A DNA stretch of 64,000 bases, from NCBI RefSeq assembly GCF_016919245.1, contig NZ_JAFEJA010000001.1:4851501-4915500 (forward strand). The letters are read 5' to 3'. This document shows positions 17,873-27,793 of the stretch, one piece after another (the first letter of the stretch is position 1; each line of letters opens with the position of its first letter). The stretch is from Streptomyces zhihengii (GTDB lineage Bacteria; Actinomycetota; Actinomycetes; Streptomycetales; Streptomycetaceae). The notes under the pieces are model-generated. The model was not told the DNA's origin, searched no databases, and saw nothing but the letters and a program-made list of their open reading frames with translations. Both the position numbers and the translations under genes were made by a program.

Positions 17873-17934
17873 CGCGCCATCGTAGGGAACACGGCTGTGC
17901 GAGTGGTGCCGCCCGCCCTGGGAGGATGGGGTTT

Positions 17935-18822
17935 GTGACTGGAACACCCGGAACGCTCGTCCTCGCAGGCACCCCCATCGGCGACGTCGCGGACGCGCCG
18001 CCCCGGCTCGCGGCGGAGCTGGCGGACGCCGACATCGTCGCCGCCGAAGACACCCGGCGGCTGCGCCGCCTCACCCAGGCCCTCGGCGTGCACATCGGCG
18101 GGCGCGTCGTGTCCTACTTCGAGGGCAACGAGTCCGCCCGCACGCCCGAACTCGTCGAGGCCCTCGCCGGCGGCGCCCGGGTGCTGCTGGTCACCGACGC
18201 CGGGATGCCGTCCGTCTCCGACCCCGGCTACCGGCTGGTCGCGGCGGCGGTCGAGCAGGACATCAAGGTCACCGCCGTCCCCGGGCCCTCCGCCGTGCTC
18301 ACCGCGCTCGCGCTCTCCGGGCTCCCCGTGGACCGCTTCTGCTTCGAGGGCTTCCTGCCCCGCAAGGCCGGCGAGCGCCTCGCCCGGCTGCGCGAGGTCG
18401 GACAGGAACGGCGCACCCTGGTCTACTTCGAGGCCCCGCACCGGCTCGACGACACCCTCGCCGCGATGGCCGAGGTCTTCGGCGCCGACCGGCGCGCCGC
18501 CGTGTGCCGAGAGCTGACCAAGACCTACGAGGAGGTCAAGCGCGGCGGCCTCGGCGACCTCGCGGTCTGGGCCGCCGACGGCGTGCGCGGCGAGATCACC
18601 GTCGTCGTCGAGGGCGCCCCCGAGGCCGGCCCCGCCGAGCTGGACGCGGCGGAACTGGTGCGCAGGGTGCGGGTGCGCGAGGAGGCGGGCGAGCGGCGCA
18701 AGGAGGCCATCGCGGCGGTCGCCGCCGACACCGGCCTGCCCAAGCGGGAGGTCTTCGACGCCGTCGTCGCGGCGAAGCACGCGGAGAGCGCCGGGAAGGC
18801 GGCGGGCGCCGCGGGACGGTAG
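17935..18822 (+). CDS. rsmI: 16S rRNA 2'-O-methyltransferase RsmI
   Basis: A 295-residue tetrapyrrole-methylase-fold enzyme. LVLAGTPIGD opens the protein, then ADIVAAEDTRRLRRL, LLVTDAGMPSVSDPGYRLV, AVPGPSAVLTALALSG and FEAPHRL, all RsmI signatures. It methylates the ribose of C1402 in 16S rRNA. The GTG at 17935 is chosen because GGGAGG at 17920-17925 is correctly spaced; the ATG at 17926 touches it. The last codons run into the downstream direct repeats. Confidence 0.93.
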   Translation: MTGTPGTLVLAGTPIGDVADAPPRLAAELADADIVAAEDTRRLRRLTQALGVHIGGRVVSYFEGNESARTPELVEALAGGARVLLVTDAGMPSVSDPGYRLVAAAVEQDIKVTAVPGPSAVLTALALSGLPVDRFCFEGFLPRKAGERLARLREVGQERRTLVYFEAPHRLDDTLAAMAEVFGADRRAAVCRELTKTYEEVKRGGLGDLAVWAADGVRGEITVVVEGAPEAGPAELDAAELVRRVRVREEAGERRKEAIAAVAADTGLPKREVFDAVVAAKHAESAGKAAGAAGR

Positions 18823-18915
18823 CCGGGGCGGGCCCGGCGGGACGGTGGCCGCGGGACGGCAGCCGGGGCGGGCCGGTGGCCGAGGAGGGCCCGGCGGGAC
18901 GGTGGCCGCGGCGGG
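18810..18915 (+). repeat. interleaved GC-rich direct repeats
   Basis: Two repeat pairs overlap here. A 25-base unit at 18810-18834 recurs at 18850-18874 with one T/C difference. A 24-base unit at 18831-18854 recurs exactly at 18888-18911. They start inside the 3' end of rsmI and continue into the intergenic region. Confidence 0.75.
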
Positions 18916-19074
18916 CCCCCCGGCTCGGTAAAGGACTATCGTGAAAAGCAAAGCGCAGACCGCGTCCCGGCCCGTTTGTGCATGGGATTGCCCAAGCCCG
19001 CACCATTAATCGACATGCGCTGATGCGCTCCCGCCGAAACGGGCGTCCACTGGAATCGGTGGAGAGGAGCTGGC

Positions 19075-19512
19075 ATGAGTGAGATCACCGACGCCGCGAA
19101 AGTCCATGAGGCGTACGCCTTCGCCTGCATGCGCTGCGGGTACGGCTGGGAACAGTCCTACGAGATCGAGCACCACACCGACAACCGGGGCAAGGAATTC
19201 GTCGTCTACACGGCGGACGGAAAGCGGGTCCCGTCCCCGCTGTCGAGCCCGACCTGCCTCAACTGCGGCGGCCACGTCGTGCGGATCATGCGCGCGGGGC
19301 AGGTCTCCTCGGTGCTGGGCCTGATGGCGCAGAGCACGTCCCACGGCCGGCACCGCAGGAAGTCCGGCGACCACGGGCCCGAGCGGACGGGCCGGGCGGC
19401 GGACGGCGGCGACGGCGACCCCGGCGGCTCGACGCGGGCAGACGAGACCCCCGCCGAACCGCACCACTGGCACCTGTCCGACCTCCTGCGTCCTTTCCAC
19501 CACCGCAAGTGA
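19075..19512 (+). CDS. zinc-ribbon protein of unknown function
   Basis: A 145-residue protein with two CxxC pairs, CMRCGYGW (from about residue 18) and CLNCGGH (from about 62). Together they would bind one zinc ion. Residues 1-75 look folded; from about 85 it is charged and low-complexity, ending PFHHRK. ATG 19075 follows GGAGAGGAG. It lies between rsmI and tatD on the same strand but with its own 160-base upstream region. Function not known. Confidence 0.75.
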   Translation: MSEITDAAKVHEAYAFACMRCGYGWEQSYEIEHHTDNRGKEFVVYTADGKRVPSPLSSPTCLNCGGHVVRIMRAGQVSSVLGLMAQSTSHGRHRRKSGDHGPERTGRAADGGDGDPGGSTRADETPAEPHHWHLSDLLRPFHHRK

Positions 19513-19545
19513 GCGGAGCCCGGGGCGCCTCGTAGGATCGCGCCC

Positions 19546-20415
19546 ATGAGCTCGAAGTCCGCACCGCCGCCGCTGCCCGAACCGCTCGGGGTGGCGGTCG
19601 CCGATTCGCACACCCACCTGGACATGCAGGACGGCACCGTCGAGGAGGCCCTCGCCAGGGCCGCCGCCGTCGGTGTCACCACCGTCGTCCAGGTGGGCTG
19701 CGACCTGGAGGGCTCCCGCTGGGCGGCCGAGACGGCCGCCGCCCACCCGGAGGTCCACGCGGCGGTCGCGCTGCATCCCAACGAGGCGCCGCGGATCGTG
19801 CTGGGGGACCCCGACGGCTGGTCGCGCCAGGGCGCGCGGCAGGCCGGCGGCGACACCGCCCTCGACGACGCGCTCACCGGGATCGACCGGCTCGCCGCGC
19901 TCGACGCGGTCAAGGCGGTCGGCGAGACCGGGCTCGACACGTTCCGCACCGGACCGGAGGGAATGGCCGCGCAGGAGCGGTCCTTCCGCGCCCATATCGA
20001 GATCGCCAAACGCCGCGGAAAGGCGCTCGTGATCCACGACCGGGAGGCGCACGCGGACGTGCTGCGCATTCTCGACGAGGAGGGCGCTCCGGAACGCACG
20101 GTGTTCCACTGCTATTCCGGTGACGCGGAAATGGCGGAGATCTGCGCGGCCAAGGGATATTTCATGTCCTTCGCCGGCAACGTGACCTTCAAGAACGCGC
20201 AGCCTTTGCGCGACGCGCTCGCCGTCGCCCCCGCGGAACTGGTGCTGGTGGAGACCGACGCGCCGTTCCTGACCCCCGCGCCCTACCGGGGCCGCCCGAA
20301 CGCGCCGTACCTGATCCCGGTGACCCTGCGGGCGATGGCCGAGGTCCGGGGCGTCCACGAGGACACCCTGGCGGCGGCGATCGCGGCCAACACCGCGCGC
20401 GCGTTCGGGTACTGA
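19546..20415 (+). CDS. tatD: TatD family metal-dependent DNase
   Basis: A 289-residue TIM-barrel hydrolase. The metal ligands are visible as DSHTHLD (about 21-27), AVGETGLD (Glu), VIHDREAH and HCYSG, with VETDAPFLTP near the end. TatD enzymes are Mg-dependent 3'-5' exonucleases in DNA repair and peroxide tolerance. It is followed by rpfB, rsmA and ispE, the usual bacterial tatD-rpf-ksgA-ispE order. Confidence 0.92.
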   Translation: MSSKSAPPPLPEPLGVAVADSHTHLDMQDGTVEEALARAAAVGVTTVVQVGCDLEGSRWAAETAAAHPEVHAAVALHPNEAPRIVLGDPDGWSRQGARQAGGDTALDDALTGIDRLAALDAVKAVGETGLDTFRTGPEGMAAQERSFRAHIEIAKRRGKALVIHDREAHADVLRILDEEGAPERTVFHCYSGDAEMAEICAAKGYFMSFAGNVTFKNAQPLRDALAVAPAELVLVETDAPFLTPAPYRGRPNAPYLIPVTLRAMAEVRGVHEDTLAAAIAANTARAFGY

Positions 20416-20532
20416 CCGGATCGGGGGATCCCGCACGGCGCGCCACGCTGGGTGACCGTACGGATTGGGAGAGTGACCGCCGCTCCGCTACTCTCCGGTG
20501 CCCACTGGGTGTCCATCGGCCGGCGGAGCGTC

Positions 20533-22119
20533 GTGAGCAGAGCGCAGGGCAGTCACCGCACCACCGGCGCGAGCGGTGCGCACGGGGCGAACGGGGCGTG
20601 GGGCAGCGGGTACGGCGTCCCGTACGACGGCGGTGACGGCGTCCCCCGGGGCGGCGGCCACCCGGACGGGCCGTACGGCGGCCGCGCGGACGCGCCGTAC
20701 GACGGGGTGCGCGCGGGCGGGCCGGGCGGCGGGGGCCATGCGCCGACCGTCGTGGACGTCCGCCTCGCCGACACCGTCCTCGCGCCGCTCGTCGCCGTCC
20801 CCGGACCTCCCGCCGCCGTCGCCGCGCCCCGCCCCCCGGCCGCCGTACCGCCGCCGACCGTGGTCGACGCCCGGCTCGCGCAGGCCAGTGCGCCGACCCT
20901 GCCGTACGTCGACCTCAAGGGCACCGGTCTCACGGGGCCGGCCCTGCCCCGGCAGGGCGGCGCACCGGCCACCGTCACCGGCGGGCGCGCCGAGGCGCGC
21001 AGGGCCGCACGACGGCGCCGGGCGGCGCCGAACTCCGACAGCCTGCGCCGGCTCGTCCCGCGCGCCCTGGTCGTGGCCTTCCTCGCCGGCGGGACCGCCG
21101 CGTTCGTCGGCGCCGACAAGTCGGTGCGCCTCACCGTCGACGGCGAGCCCCGCACCCTGCACACCTTCGCCGACGACGTCGGCGAACTCCTCGACGACGA
21201 GGGGGTGCGGGTCGGCCCCCACGACATCGTCGCCCCCGGCGCGGACGCCGGACTCGGCAACGGCGACGAGGTGGTCGTCCGCTACGGACGCCCCCTCGTG
21301 CTGACCCTCGACGGCCGCCGCCGCACCGTGTGGACGACCGCGCACACCGTCGACGGGGCGCTGCGGCAGCTCGGCGTCCGGGCGGCGGGCGCGTATCTGT
21401 CGGTCTCGCGCTCGGCCGCGATCGGCCGCACCGGACTGACCGTGGACATGCGCACCGAGCGCTCGGTGACCTTCATGGCCGACGGCCGCGAGCACACCCT
21501 GCGCACCACCGCGCCCACCGTGCGCGAGGCCCTCGCCGACGCGGGCATCGTGCTGCGCGGCCGGGACACCACGTCCGTGCCGCAGGAGAGCTTCCCCCGC
21601 GACGGCCAGACGATCACCGTCATGCGCATCACCGACGGGCGCCGGACCAGCGACGAAGCCGTCCCGCACGCGGTCGAGCGGACCGCGGACGCGACGCTGT
21701 TCGCCGGCACCGAGGTCGTCGAGCGGCAGGGCGTGCCGGGGATCCGCCGGGTCACCTGGGGGTTGCGCACCGTCAACGGGGTGCGCCAGAAACCCCGCAG
21801 GCTCCACGACGAGATCGTGCGCGAGCCGGTCACCGAGCGGATCAGGGTCGGCACCCGCCGGCCGCCCGACTCGGTCGCCGGCGCCGACGGGCTGGACTGG
21901 GGCGCCCTCGCCCGCTGCGAGTCCGGCGGCCGGCCGGGCGCCGTCGACCCGTCCGGGACCTACGGCGGGCTGTACCAGTTCGACGCCGGGACCTGGCGCT
22001 CACTGGGCGGCAGCGGCCGCCCCGAGGACGCGCCCGCGGCGGAGCAGACCTACCGGGCGAAGAAGCTCTACGTGCAACGGGGGGCGAGTCCGTGGCCCCA
22101 CTGCGGCCGTAGGCTGTAG
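20533..22119 (+). CDS. rpfB: resuscitation-promoting factor RpfB
   Basis: A muralytic RpfB of about 528 residues. A Gly/Pro-rich cytoplasmic head is followed by basic residues and a membrane anchor ([17 protein letters not shown], about 174-190). Three DUF348 repeats start near [16 protein letters not shown] and [10 protein letters not shown]5 domain precedes the RPF catalytic domain ([13 protein letters not shown], with the catalytic Glu in CESGG). It cleaves peptidoglycan to promote spore germination and growth. The start is uncertain: GTG 20533 has GGAG 4 bases ahead; in-frame GTGs at 20452, 20473 and 20509 are alternatives. Confidence 0.88.
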   Translation: MSRAQGSHRTTGASGAHGANGAWGSGYGVPYDGGDGVPRGGGHPDGPYGGRADAPYDGVRAGGPGGGGHAPTVVDVRLADTVLAPLVAVPGPPAAVAAPRPPAAVPPPTVVDARLAQASAPTLPYVDLKGTGLTGPALPRQGGAPATVTGGRAEARRAARRRRAAPNSDSLRRLVPRALVVAFLAGGTAAFVGADKSVRLTVDGEPRTLHTFADDVGELLDDEGVRVGPHDIVAPGADAGLGNGDEVVVRYGRPLVLTLDGRRRTVWTTAHTVDGALRQLGVRAAGAYLSVSRSAAIGRTGLTVDMRTERSVTFMADGREHTLRTTAPTVREALADAGIVLRGRDTTSVPQESFPRDGQTITVMRITDGRRTSDEAVPHAVERTADATLFAGTEVVERQGVPGIRRVTWGLRTVNGVRQKPRRLHDEIVREPVTERIRVGTRRPPDSVAGADGLDWGALARCESGGRPGAVDPSGTYGGLYQFDAGTWRSLGGSGRPEDAPAAEQTYRAKKLYVQRGASPWPHCGRRL

Positions 22120-22121
22120 CG

Positions 22122-22982
22122 GTGAGCACCACTGATCCCGACGCACTCCTCGGCCCCGCCGACATCCGCGAACTGGCCGCCGCGCTCGGCGTACGCCCCA
22201 CCAAGCAGCGCGGCCAGAACTTCGTCATCGACGCCAACACCGTCCGCCGGATCGTGCGCACGGCCGCCGTCGCGCCCGACGACGTGGTCGTCGAGGTGGG
22301 CCCCGGACTCGGCTCGCTGACCCTGGCGCTGCTGGAGGCCGCGGACCGGGTCGTCGCCGTCGAGATCGACGACGTGCTCGCCGCCGCCCTGCCCGCCACC
22401 GTCGAGGCACGCCTGCCGGAGCGGGCCGCGCGCTTCTCGCTCGTGCACTCCGACGCCATGCACGTCCAGGAGCTGCCCGGCCCGGCGCCGACCGCGCTGG
22501 TCGCGAACCTGCCGTACAACGTGGCGGTCCCGGTCCTGCTGCACATGCTGGACCGCTTCCCGACGATCGAGCGCACCCTGGTGATGGTGCAGGCCGAGGT
22601 CGCCGACCGCCTCGCCGCCGTCCCGGGCAACAAGGTCTACGGCGTGCCGTCCGTGAAGGCCAACTGGTACGCGGAGGTCAAGCGGGCCGGATCCATCGGG
22701 CGCAACGTCTTCTGGCCCGCGCCCAACGTCGACTCCGGCCTGGTCTCCCTGGTGCGCCGCACGTCCCCGGTCGAGACGACCGCGACGAAGGCGGAGGTCT
22801 TCGCCGTCGTCGACGCCGCGTTCGCGCAGCGGCGCAAGACCCTGCGGGCCGCGCTGGCCGGCTGGGCGGGCTCGCCGGCGGCCGCGGAGGCGGCACTCGT
22901 CGAGGCCGGGGTGTCGCCGCAGGCACGCGGGGAGTCCCTGACGGTGGAGCAGTTCGCGCGGATCGCGGAGGCACGGCAGTGA
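22122..22982 (+). CDS. rsmA: 16S rRNA dimethyladenosine transferase RsmA (KsgA)
   Basis: A 286-residue SAM-dependent methyltransferase. It has [13 protein letters not shown], the SAM motif [14 protein letters not shown], and the KsgA catalytic motif [11 protein letters not shown]. It dimethylates A1518 and A1519 near the 3' end of 16S rRNA. It starts at a GTG 2 bases after the rpfB stop and overlaps ispE by GTGA, forming an rpfB-rsmA-ispE operon. Confidence 0.95.
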   Translation: MSTTDPDALLGPADIRELAAALGVRPTKQRGQNFVIDANTVRRIVRTAAVAPDDVVVEVGPGLGSLTLALLEAADRVVAVEIDDVLAAALPATVEARLPERAARFSLVHSDAMHVQELPGPAPTALVANLPYNVAVPVLLHMLDRFPTIERTLVMVQAEVADRLAAVPGNKVYGVPSVKANWYAEVKRAGSIGRNVFWPAPNVDSGLVSLVRRTSPVETTATKAEVFAVVDAAFAQRRKTLRAALAGWAGSPAAAEAALVEAGVSPQARGESLTVEQFARIAEARQ

Positions 22983-23881
22983 GCGTGACGGTCCGGGTAC
23001 CGGCCAAGGTCAACGTCCAGCTCGCGGTCGGCGGCGCCCGCCCCGACGGCTACCACGACCTCGCCAACGTCTTCCTCGCGGTCGGGCTGTACGACGAGGT
23101 GACCGTGGAGCGCGCGGACTCGCTCACCGTCACCTGCGACGGGCCGGACGCCGGCCAGGTGCCCCTGGACCGCACCAACCTCGCCGCCCGCGCCGCCGGA
23201 CTCCTCGCCGCGCGCCACGGCATCGCGCCCGACGTGCACATCCACATCGCCAAGGACATCCCCGTCGCCGGGGGCATGGCGGGCGGCTCCGCCGACGGCG
23301 CGGGCGCGCTGCTGGCCTGCGACGCGCTGTGGGGACTGGGCTCCTCGCGCGCCGAACTGCTCGACATCTGCGCGGAACTCGGGTCCGACGTGCCGTTCAG
23401 CCTGGTCGGCGGGGCGGCGCTCGGCACCGGCCGCGGTGAGCACCTCACGGAGCTGGCGGTGGGCGGCACCTTCCACTGGGTCTTCGCGATGGCGGACGGC
23501 GGGCTGTCGACGCCGGTCGTCTTCGGCGAGTTCGACCGGCTGAACGAGGGCGCGGCCGTGCCGGAGCCCGTCGCCTCCCCCGGACTGCTGGAGGCGCTGC
23601 GCACCGGTGACACGGCGGCGCTGGCCGGGGCGCTCGTCAACGACCTCCAGCCCGCGGCGCTCTCGCTGCGGCCGTCGCTGGGCGCGACGCTCGACGCGGG
23701 GACGGGCGCGGGGGCGCTCGCCGCGCTCGTCTCGGGCTCCGGCCCGACGACGGCCTTCCTGACGAAGGACGAGGAGTCGGCGCGGGGGGTCGCCGCGGCG
23801 CTCCTCGCCTCCGGGACGTGCCGGGCGGCGCGGGTGGCCCAGGGGCCGGCGGCGGGGGCGAGGGTGGTTTCCCGGGGGTAG
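22979..23881 (+). CDS. ispE: 4-diphosphocytidyl-2-C-methyl-D-erythritol kinase IspE
   Basis: A 300-residue GHMP kinase. [20 protein letters not shown] and the ATP loop [18 protein letters not shown] (about 94-111) match IspE. It phosphorylates CDP-ME in the MEP isoprenoid pathway, needed for polyprenyl carriers and hopanoid-type lipids. The GTG start overlaps the rsmA stop by 4 bases. The C-terminus is Ala-rich. Confidence 0.94.
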   Translation: MSVTVRVPAKVNVQLAVGGARPDGYHDLANVFLAVGLYDEVTVERADSLTVTCDGPDAGQVPLDRTNLAARAAGLLAARHGIAPDVHIHIAKDIPVAGGMAGGSADGAGALLACDALWGLGSSRAELLDICAELGSDVPFSLVGGAALGTGRGEHLTELAVGGTFHWVFAMADGGLSTPVVFGEFDRLNEGAAVPEPVASPGLLEALRTGDTAALAGALVNDLQPAALSLRPSLGATLDAGTGAGALAALVSGSGPTTAFLTKDEESARGVAAALLASGTCRAARVAQGPAAGARVVSRG

Positions 23882-23957
23882 GGGTGCGGGGGCGGGGTGC
23901 TTCGGGCGGGGGGTGGTGCGCCTGCGGCGGGCCTTTCCCCACCCCGCCCCTTCCCGT

Positions 23958-24100
23958 GACCGGGGCTCCGCCCCGGACCCCGCGCCTCGAACGCCGGCGG
24001 GGCCGGAGAGCGCAAGGCGGGGCCGGAGGGCGCACGGGGGTGCACGTCCGGCGGGGCCGGAGTTGAGGTGCACGCCCGGCGGCCCGGAGGCGGAGGGGGT
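23958..24100 (+). repeat. Streptomyces-type dispersed intergenic GC element
   Basis: CCGGGGCTCCGCCCCGGACCCC followed by CTCGAACGCCGGCGGGGCCGGA resembles, from memory, an element seen very often between Streptomyces genes. GGCGGGGCCGGAG-like units repeat three times downstream to about 24060. The 283-base gap 23882-24164 holds nothing else recognisable; the short dyad GGGGCTCCGCCCC may act as a weak terminator for ispE. Confidence 0.5.
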
Positions 24101-24164
24101 ACTCACGCGCGGGTGAGTAGCTGCGCTCTGACCGGGCCGCGGAGCGGGCGGCAGGGTGGCGGGT

Positions 24165-25511
24165 ATGGCATCGACTGTGCGGGCGCTCGCCGAGCGCACC
24201 CCCGAGAATCGTGACCGGTACGTCGACCTGTTGCGGGTCGCCTCGCTGGCGACCGTGGTCGCAGGGCACTGGCTGATGGCGGCCGTGACCGAGGACGGCG
24301 TGGGGAACCTGCTGGCCGTCGTGCCCGGGTTGCAGGTGCTGACCTGGGCGCTCCAGGTGATGCCGGTGTTCTTCTTCGTGGGCGGGTTCTCGCACGCCCT
24401 CTCCTACCGCTCGCTCGGGCGCCGGCATCCGGAGGGGGCCGTGTACTCGGCGTTCCTGCGGGGGCGCTTGCAGCGGCTGCTGCGGCCGACGATGGCCTTC
24501 GTGCTGGTCTGGGGGGCGCTGGCGCTCGTCGTGCAACTGCTCGGCGGGGGCGGCGGGATGACCGGGGTGGCGCTGCGGCTGGTGACGCAGCCGCTGTGGT
24601 TCATCGGGATCTACCTCGCGATGGTGGCGTTCACCCCGCCGCTGCTGCGGCTGCACGAGCGCTGGGGGTGGGGCGCGTTCGGCGTGCTCGCCGGGGGCGC
24701 GGTCCTCGTGGACGTGCTGCGGTTCGCGTTCGGGGTGCCGTTCGTGGAGTTCCTGAACTTCGCGTTCGTCTGGCTCGCCGTCCACCAGCTCGGCTTCCTG
24801 CGGGCCGACGGCCGGATCAGGATGCCCGGGCTGCTCGCGGGGGCCGGTCTCGCCGGGGCGGCGGCGCTGGTGGCGTTCGGGCCGTATCCGCTGTCCATGG
24901 TGGGCATGCCCGGCGAGAAGATCTCCAACATGGCGCCGCCGACGCTCGCGCTGCTCTGCCACGGGCTGTGGCTCGTCGGCGCGGTCGAGCTGCTCCGGGG
25001 GCCCGGTGGCCGGCTGGTGGCGCGGGCCGGGGTGTGGCGGGCGGTCGTCGCCGCCAACGGCATCGCGATGACGGCGTTCCTGTGGCACCTGACGGCGATG
25101 CTCGGGGTGTACGGGGCGATGGCGGCAGCCGGGATCACGCTGCCGGAGCCCGCTTCCGCGGCCTGGTGGGCGCAGACGCCGCCGAGGATCGCCGCGGCCG
25201 CCGCGGTGACCGCGCTCCTGGTCGCCGTCTTCCGCAGGTTCGAGCGGCCGGGCGGGCGGCCCGTCGCGCCGCCGCCGGGCACCGGCCCGATCGCGGCCGT
25301 GGGGATCACCCTCTGCCTGTTCGGCGTCCTCGGCCTGTCCATGGTCGGCTTCGGCGGGCTGCTGGAGGGCCGGACGGCCCTGCTGATCGCGGTGCACGTC
25401 AGCGCGCCGGCCGCCGTCGTGATGGCGCTGGGCGGATGGCTGCTGGTGGAGCGGGCGGGACGGGCCGGACGGCCGCTCGCCGCACTGCCCGGCGGGGGCG
25501 GGCCCGCCTGA
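24165..25511 (+). CDS. acyltransferase 3 family membrane protein
   Basis: A 448-residue protein with about ten to eleven membrane helices. It begins with RYVDLLRVASLATVVAGHWLM, where Arg and His match the acyltransferase-3 active region, and PVFFFVGGFSHALSYRS follows. Such enzymes acylate extracellular sugars, antibiotics or wall polymers. ATG 24165 is preferred over a GTG 9 bases upstream. It stands alone after ispE. Acceptor unknown. Confidence 0.87.
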   Translation: MASTVRALAERTPENRDRYVDLLRVASLATVVAGHWLMAAVTEDGVGNLLAVVPGLQVLTWALQVMPVFFFVGGFSHALSYRSLGRRHPEGAVYSAFLRGRLQRLLRPTMAFVLVWGALALVVQLLGGGGGMTGVALRLVTQPLWFIGIYLAMVAFTPPLLRLHERWGWGAFGVLAGGAVLVDVLRFAFGVPFVEFLNFAFVWLAVHQLGFLRADGRIRMPGLLAGAGLAGAAALVAFGPYPLSMVGMPGEKISNMAPPTLALLCHGLWLVGAVELLRGPGGRLVARAGVWRAVVAANGIAMTAFLWHLTAMLGVYGAMAAAGITLPEPASAAWWAQTPPRIAAAAAVTALLVAVFRRFERPGGRPVAPPPGTGPIAAVGITLCLFGVLGLSMVGFGGLLEGRTALLIAVHVSAPAAVVMALGGWLLVERAGRAGRPLAALPGGGGPA

Positions 25512-25554
25512 CAAGTAGGCTGGGACGTCGATCGTTCCCCCTGGCAGGAGAGTA

Positions 25555-27360
25555 ATGGCCGTCAACCTGGTCAATGTCGAGGCAGTCAGCAAGGTGTACG
25601 GCACCCGTGCGCTGCTGGACTCCGTCTCCCTCGGCGTGTCCGAGGGGGACCGCATCGGCGTCGTCGGCCGCAACGGCGACGGCAAGACCACGCTGATCCG
25701 CATGCTCGCCAAGCTGGAGGAGCCCGACACCGGGCGGGTCACCCAGAGCGGTGGACTGCGGATCGGCGTCCTCACGCAGCACGACTCGCTCGACCCCGCG
25801 GCCACCATCCGGCACGAGGTCATCGGCGACCTCGCCGACCACGAGTGGGCGGGCAACGCCAAGATCCGCGACGTGCTGACCGGCCTTTTCGACGGGCTGG
25901 ACCTGTCGCAGTTCCCGCAGGGCCTCGACACGGTGATCGGCCCGCTGTCCGGCGGCGAGCGCCGCCGGGTAGCGCTGGCCAAGCTGCTCATCGCCGAGCA
26001 GGACCTGATCGTCCTCGACGAGCCGACCAACCACCTGGACGTGGAGGGCATCGCCTGGCTGGCGCAGCATCTGCGGGCCCGGCGCTCGGCGCTCGTCTGC
26101 GTCACCCACGACCGCTGGTTCCTCGACCAGGTCTGCACCCGCATGTGGGACGTGCAGCGCGGCGACGTGTTCGAGTACGAGGGCGGCTACAGCGACTACG
26201 TCTTCGCCCGCGCCGAGCGCGAGCGCATCGCCGCGACGGAGGAGTCCAAGCGGCAGAACCTGATGCGCAAGGAGCTCGCCTGGCTGCGGCGCGGCGCGCC
26301 CGCCCGGACGTCCAAGCCGCGCTACCGCATCGAGGCGGCGAACGAGCTGATCGCCGACGTGCCGCCGCCGCGGGACACCTCCGAGCTGATGAAGTTCGCC
26401 TCGGCCCGGCTCGGCAAGACCGTGTTCGACCTGGAGGACGTGACCGTCCAGGCCGGGCCCAAGGTGCTGTTGCGGCATGTGACCTGGCAGCTCGGTCCGG
26501 GCGACCGGATCGGCCTGGTCGGCGTCAACGGCGCGGGCAAGACCTCCCTGCTGCGGGCGCTCGGCGACGCGGCCACCACCGGCGGCGAGCAGCAGCCCGC
26601 GGCCGGCCGGGTCGTGGTCGGCAAGACGGTGCGCCTGGCCTACCTCTCGCAGGACGTGACCGAACTGCCGCCGTCCCTGCGGGTGCTGGAGGCCGTGCAG
26701 CAGGTGCGCGACCGGGTCGACCTCGGCAAGGGCCGCGAGATGACCGCCGGGCAGCTCTGCGAGCAGTTCGGCTTCGGCAAGGAGAAGCAGTGGACGCCGG
26801 TCGGCGACCTGTCCGGCGGTGAGCGCCGCAGGCTCCAGCTGCTGCGCCTGCTGATGGACGAGCCGAACGTGCTCTTCCTCGACGAGCCGACGAACGACCT
26901 CGACATCGAGACCCTGACCCAGCTGGAGGACCTCCTCGACGGCTGGCCCGGCTCCATGATCGTGATCTCCCACGACCGGTTCTTCATCGAGCGGACCACC
27001 GACCGGACCTTCGCGCTGCTCGGTGACGGCGCGCTGCGGATGCTGCCCCGCGGCATCGACGAGTACCTGGAGCGCCGCGCGCGGATGGTGGCGGAGGCGG
27101 CCCCCGCCGTCCCGGCCGCCGCCTCCGCCGGCACCAGGGAGAAGCCGGCCGCCGACGCCCGCGCCGCCAAGAAGGAGCTCCAGCGGATCGAGCGGCAGCT
27201 CGACAAGATCGCGGGCAGGGAATCCACGCTGCACACGCAAATCGCCGATAACGCCACGGACTTCGAGAAGGTGGCGAAACTGGATGCGCAGCTCCGCGAA
27301 CTCGCGGGGGAACGCGAGGAGTTGGAAATGCGCTGGCTGGAGCTGGCCGAGGACGCGTAG
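25555..27360 (+). CDS. ABC-F family ATPase (Uup-like)
   Basis: A soluble 601-residue protein with two ABC domains and no membrane helices. The first Walker A is GRNGDGKTT (about 37-45) and the second GVNGAGKTS (about 323-331). Both halves have LSGGERRR signatures and LDEPTN Walker B motifs. A charged two-helix coiled coil fills about 535-600, as in Uup. ABC-F proteins act on ribosomes or, for Uup, in genome stability. ATG 25555 has AGGAG 8 bases ahead. A hairpin follows. Confidence 0.92.
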   Translation: MAVNLVNVEAVSKVYGTRALLDSVSLGVSEGDRIGVVGRNGDGKTTLIRMLAKLEEPDTGRVTQSGGLRIGVLTQHDSLDPAATIRHEVIGDLADHEWAGNAKIRDVLTGLFDGLDLSQFPQGLDTVIGPLSGGERRRVALAKLLIAEQDLIVLDEPTNHLDVEGIAWLAQHLRARRSALVCVTHDRWFLDQVCTRMWDVQRGDVFEYEGGYSDYVFARAERERIAATEESKRQNLMRKELAWLRRGAPARTSKPRYRIEAANELIADVPPPRDTSELMKFASARLGKTVFDLEDVTVQAGPKVLLRHVTWQLGPGDRIGLVGVNGAGKTSLLRALGDAATTGGEQQPAAGRVVVGKTVRLAYLSQDVTELPPSLRVLEAVQQVRDRVDLGKGREMTAGQLCEQFGFGKEKQWTPVGDLSGGERRRLQLLRLLMDEPNVLFLDEPTNDLDIETLTQLEDLLDGWPGSMIVISHDRFFIERTTDRTFALLGDGALRMLPRGIDEYLERRARMVAEAAPAVPAAASAGTREKPAADARAAKKELQRIERQLDKIAGRESTLHTQIADNATDFEKVAKLDAQLRELAGEREELEMRWLELAEDA

Positions 27361-27793
27361 TTCCGGCCCCGCCCGCCATCCGTGTGGAAGCGGTGGAAAG
27401 CGCGTAACAACCGCATCACGGCCCGGTCCTCCCTTGGGAACAGGGGAGGACCGGACCCGTTCCGGCTTCATCAGGAGTGGTAGAAAGAAACGCGCCCGAC
27501 CATGTTCGGCCGAAATCCGAAGGGAACGGTCCGGCCGAATTCTCACGGCACCGCTCGTACGCGACCGCCGGAGTGACGGGGGCACGGGCCGTCGGGGGAC
27601 CTCACGGGGGGACTTCCGCGCCCGGCGCAGCGGACCGCAGGAGACAGGGGGAGGCGCTGATGCGCGAAGTGCCCGACCGGCGTGACGCCGGGGATTCTCC
27701 GTATGCCGCCGGCCCCCGACCGGCGAGAGCGGCCCCGGTCGTCCGGGCAACCCGACTCCTCACCCCATCCGACCACTTCAGAGGTAGTACGCC
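27361..27793 (+). other. 433-base intergenic region
   Basis: It holds the ABC-F terminator (27423-27454), then about 340 bases before the first propeller gene. Codon third positions show no coding bias, although an open frame from 27477 to 27797 exists. The region presumably carries the promoter and leader of the propeller gene; no motif stands out. Confidence 0.5.
27423..27454 (+). terminator. hairpin terminator of the ABC-F gene
   Basis: CCGGTCCTCCC pairs with GGGAGGACCGG as a perfect 11-bp stem around a 10-base loop, 63 bases after the ABC-F stop. Confidence 0.75.

Noticed and set aside
18941..19009. A 22-codon GTG micro-ORF with AAGGA ahead, before the zinc-ribbon gene
   Set aside because: Codon third positions are not GC-biased, and TATCGT at the same place fits a -10 promoter element better.
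23637..26144. An 835-codon minus-strand open frame over ispE, the acyltransferase and ABC-F
   Set aside because: It runs across three well-supported plus-strand genes and has low-complexity His/Arg/Gln composition, typical of shadow frames.
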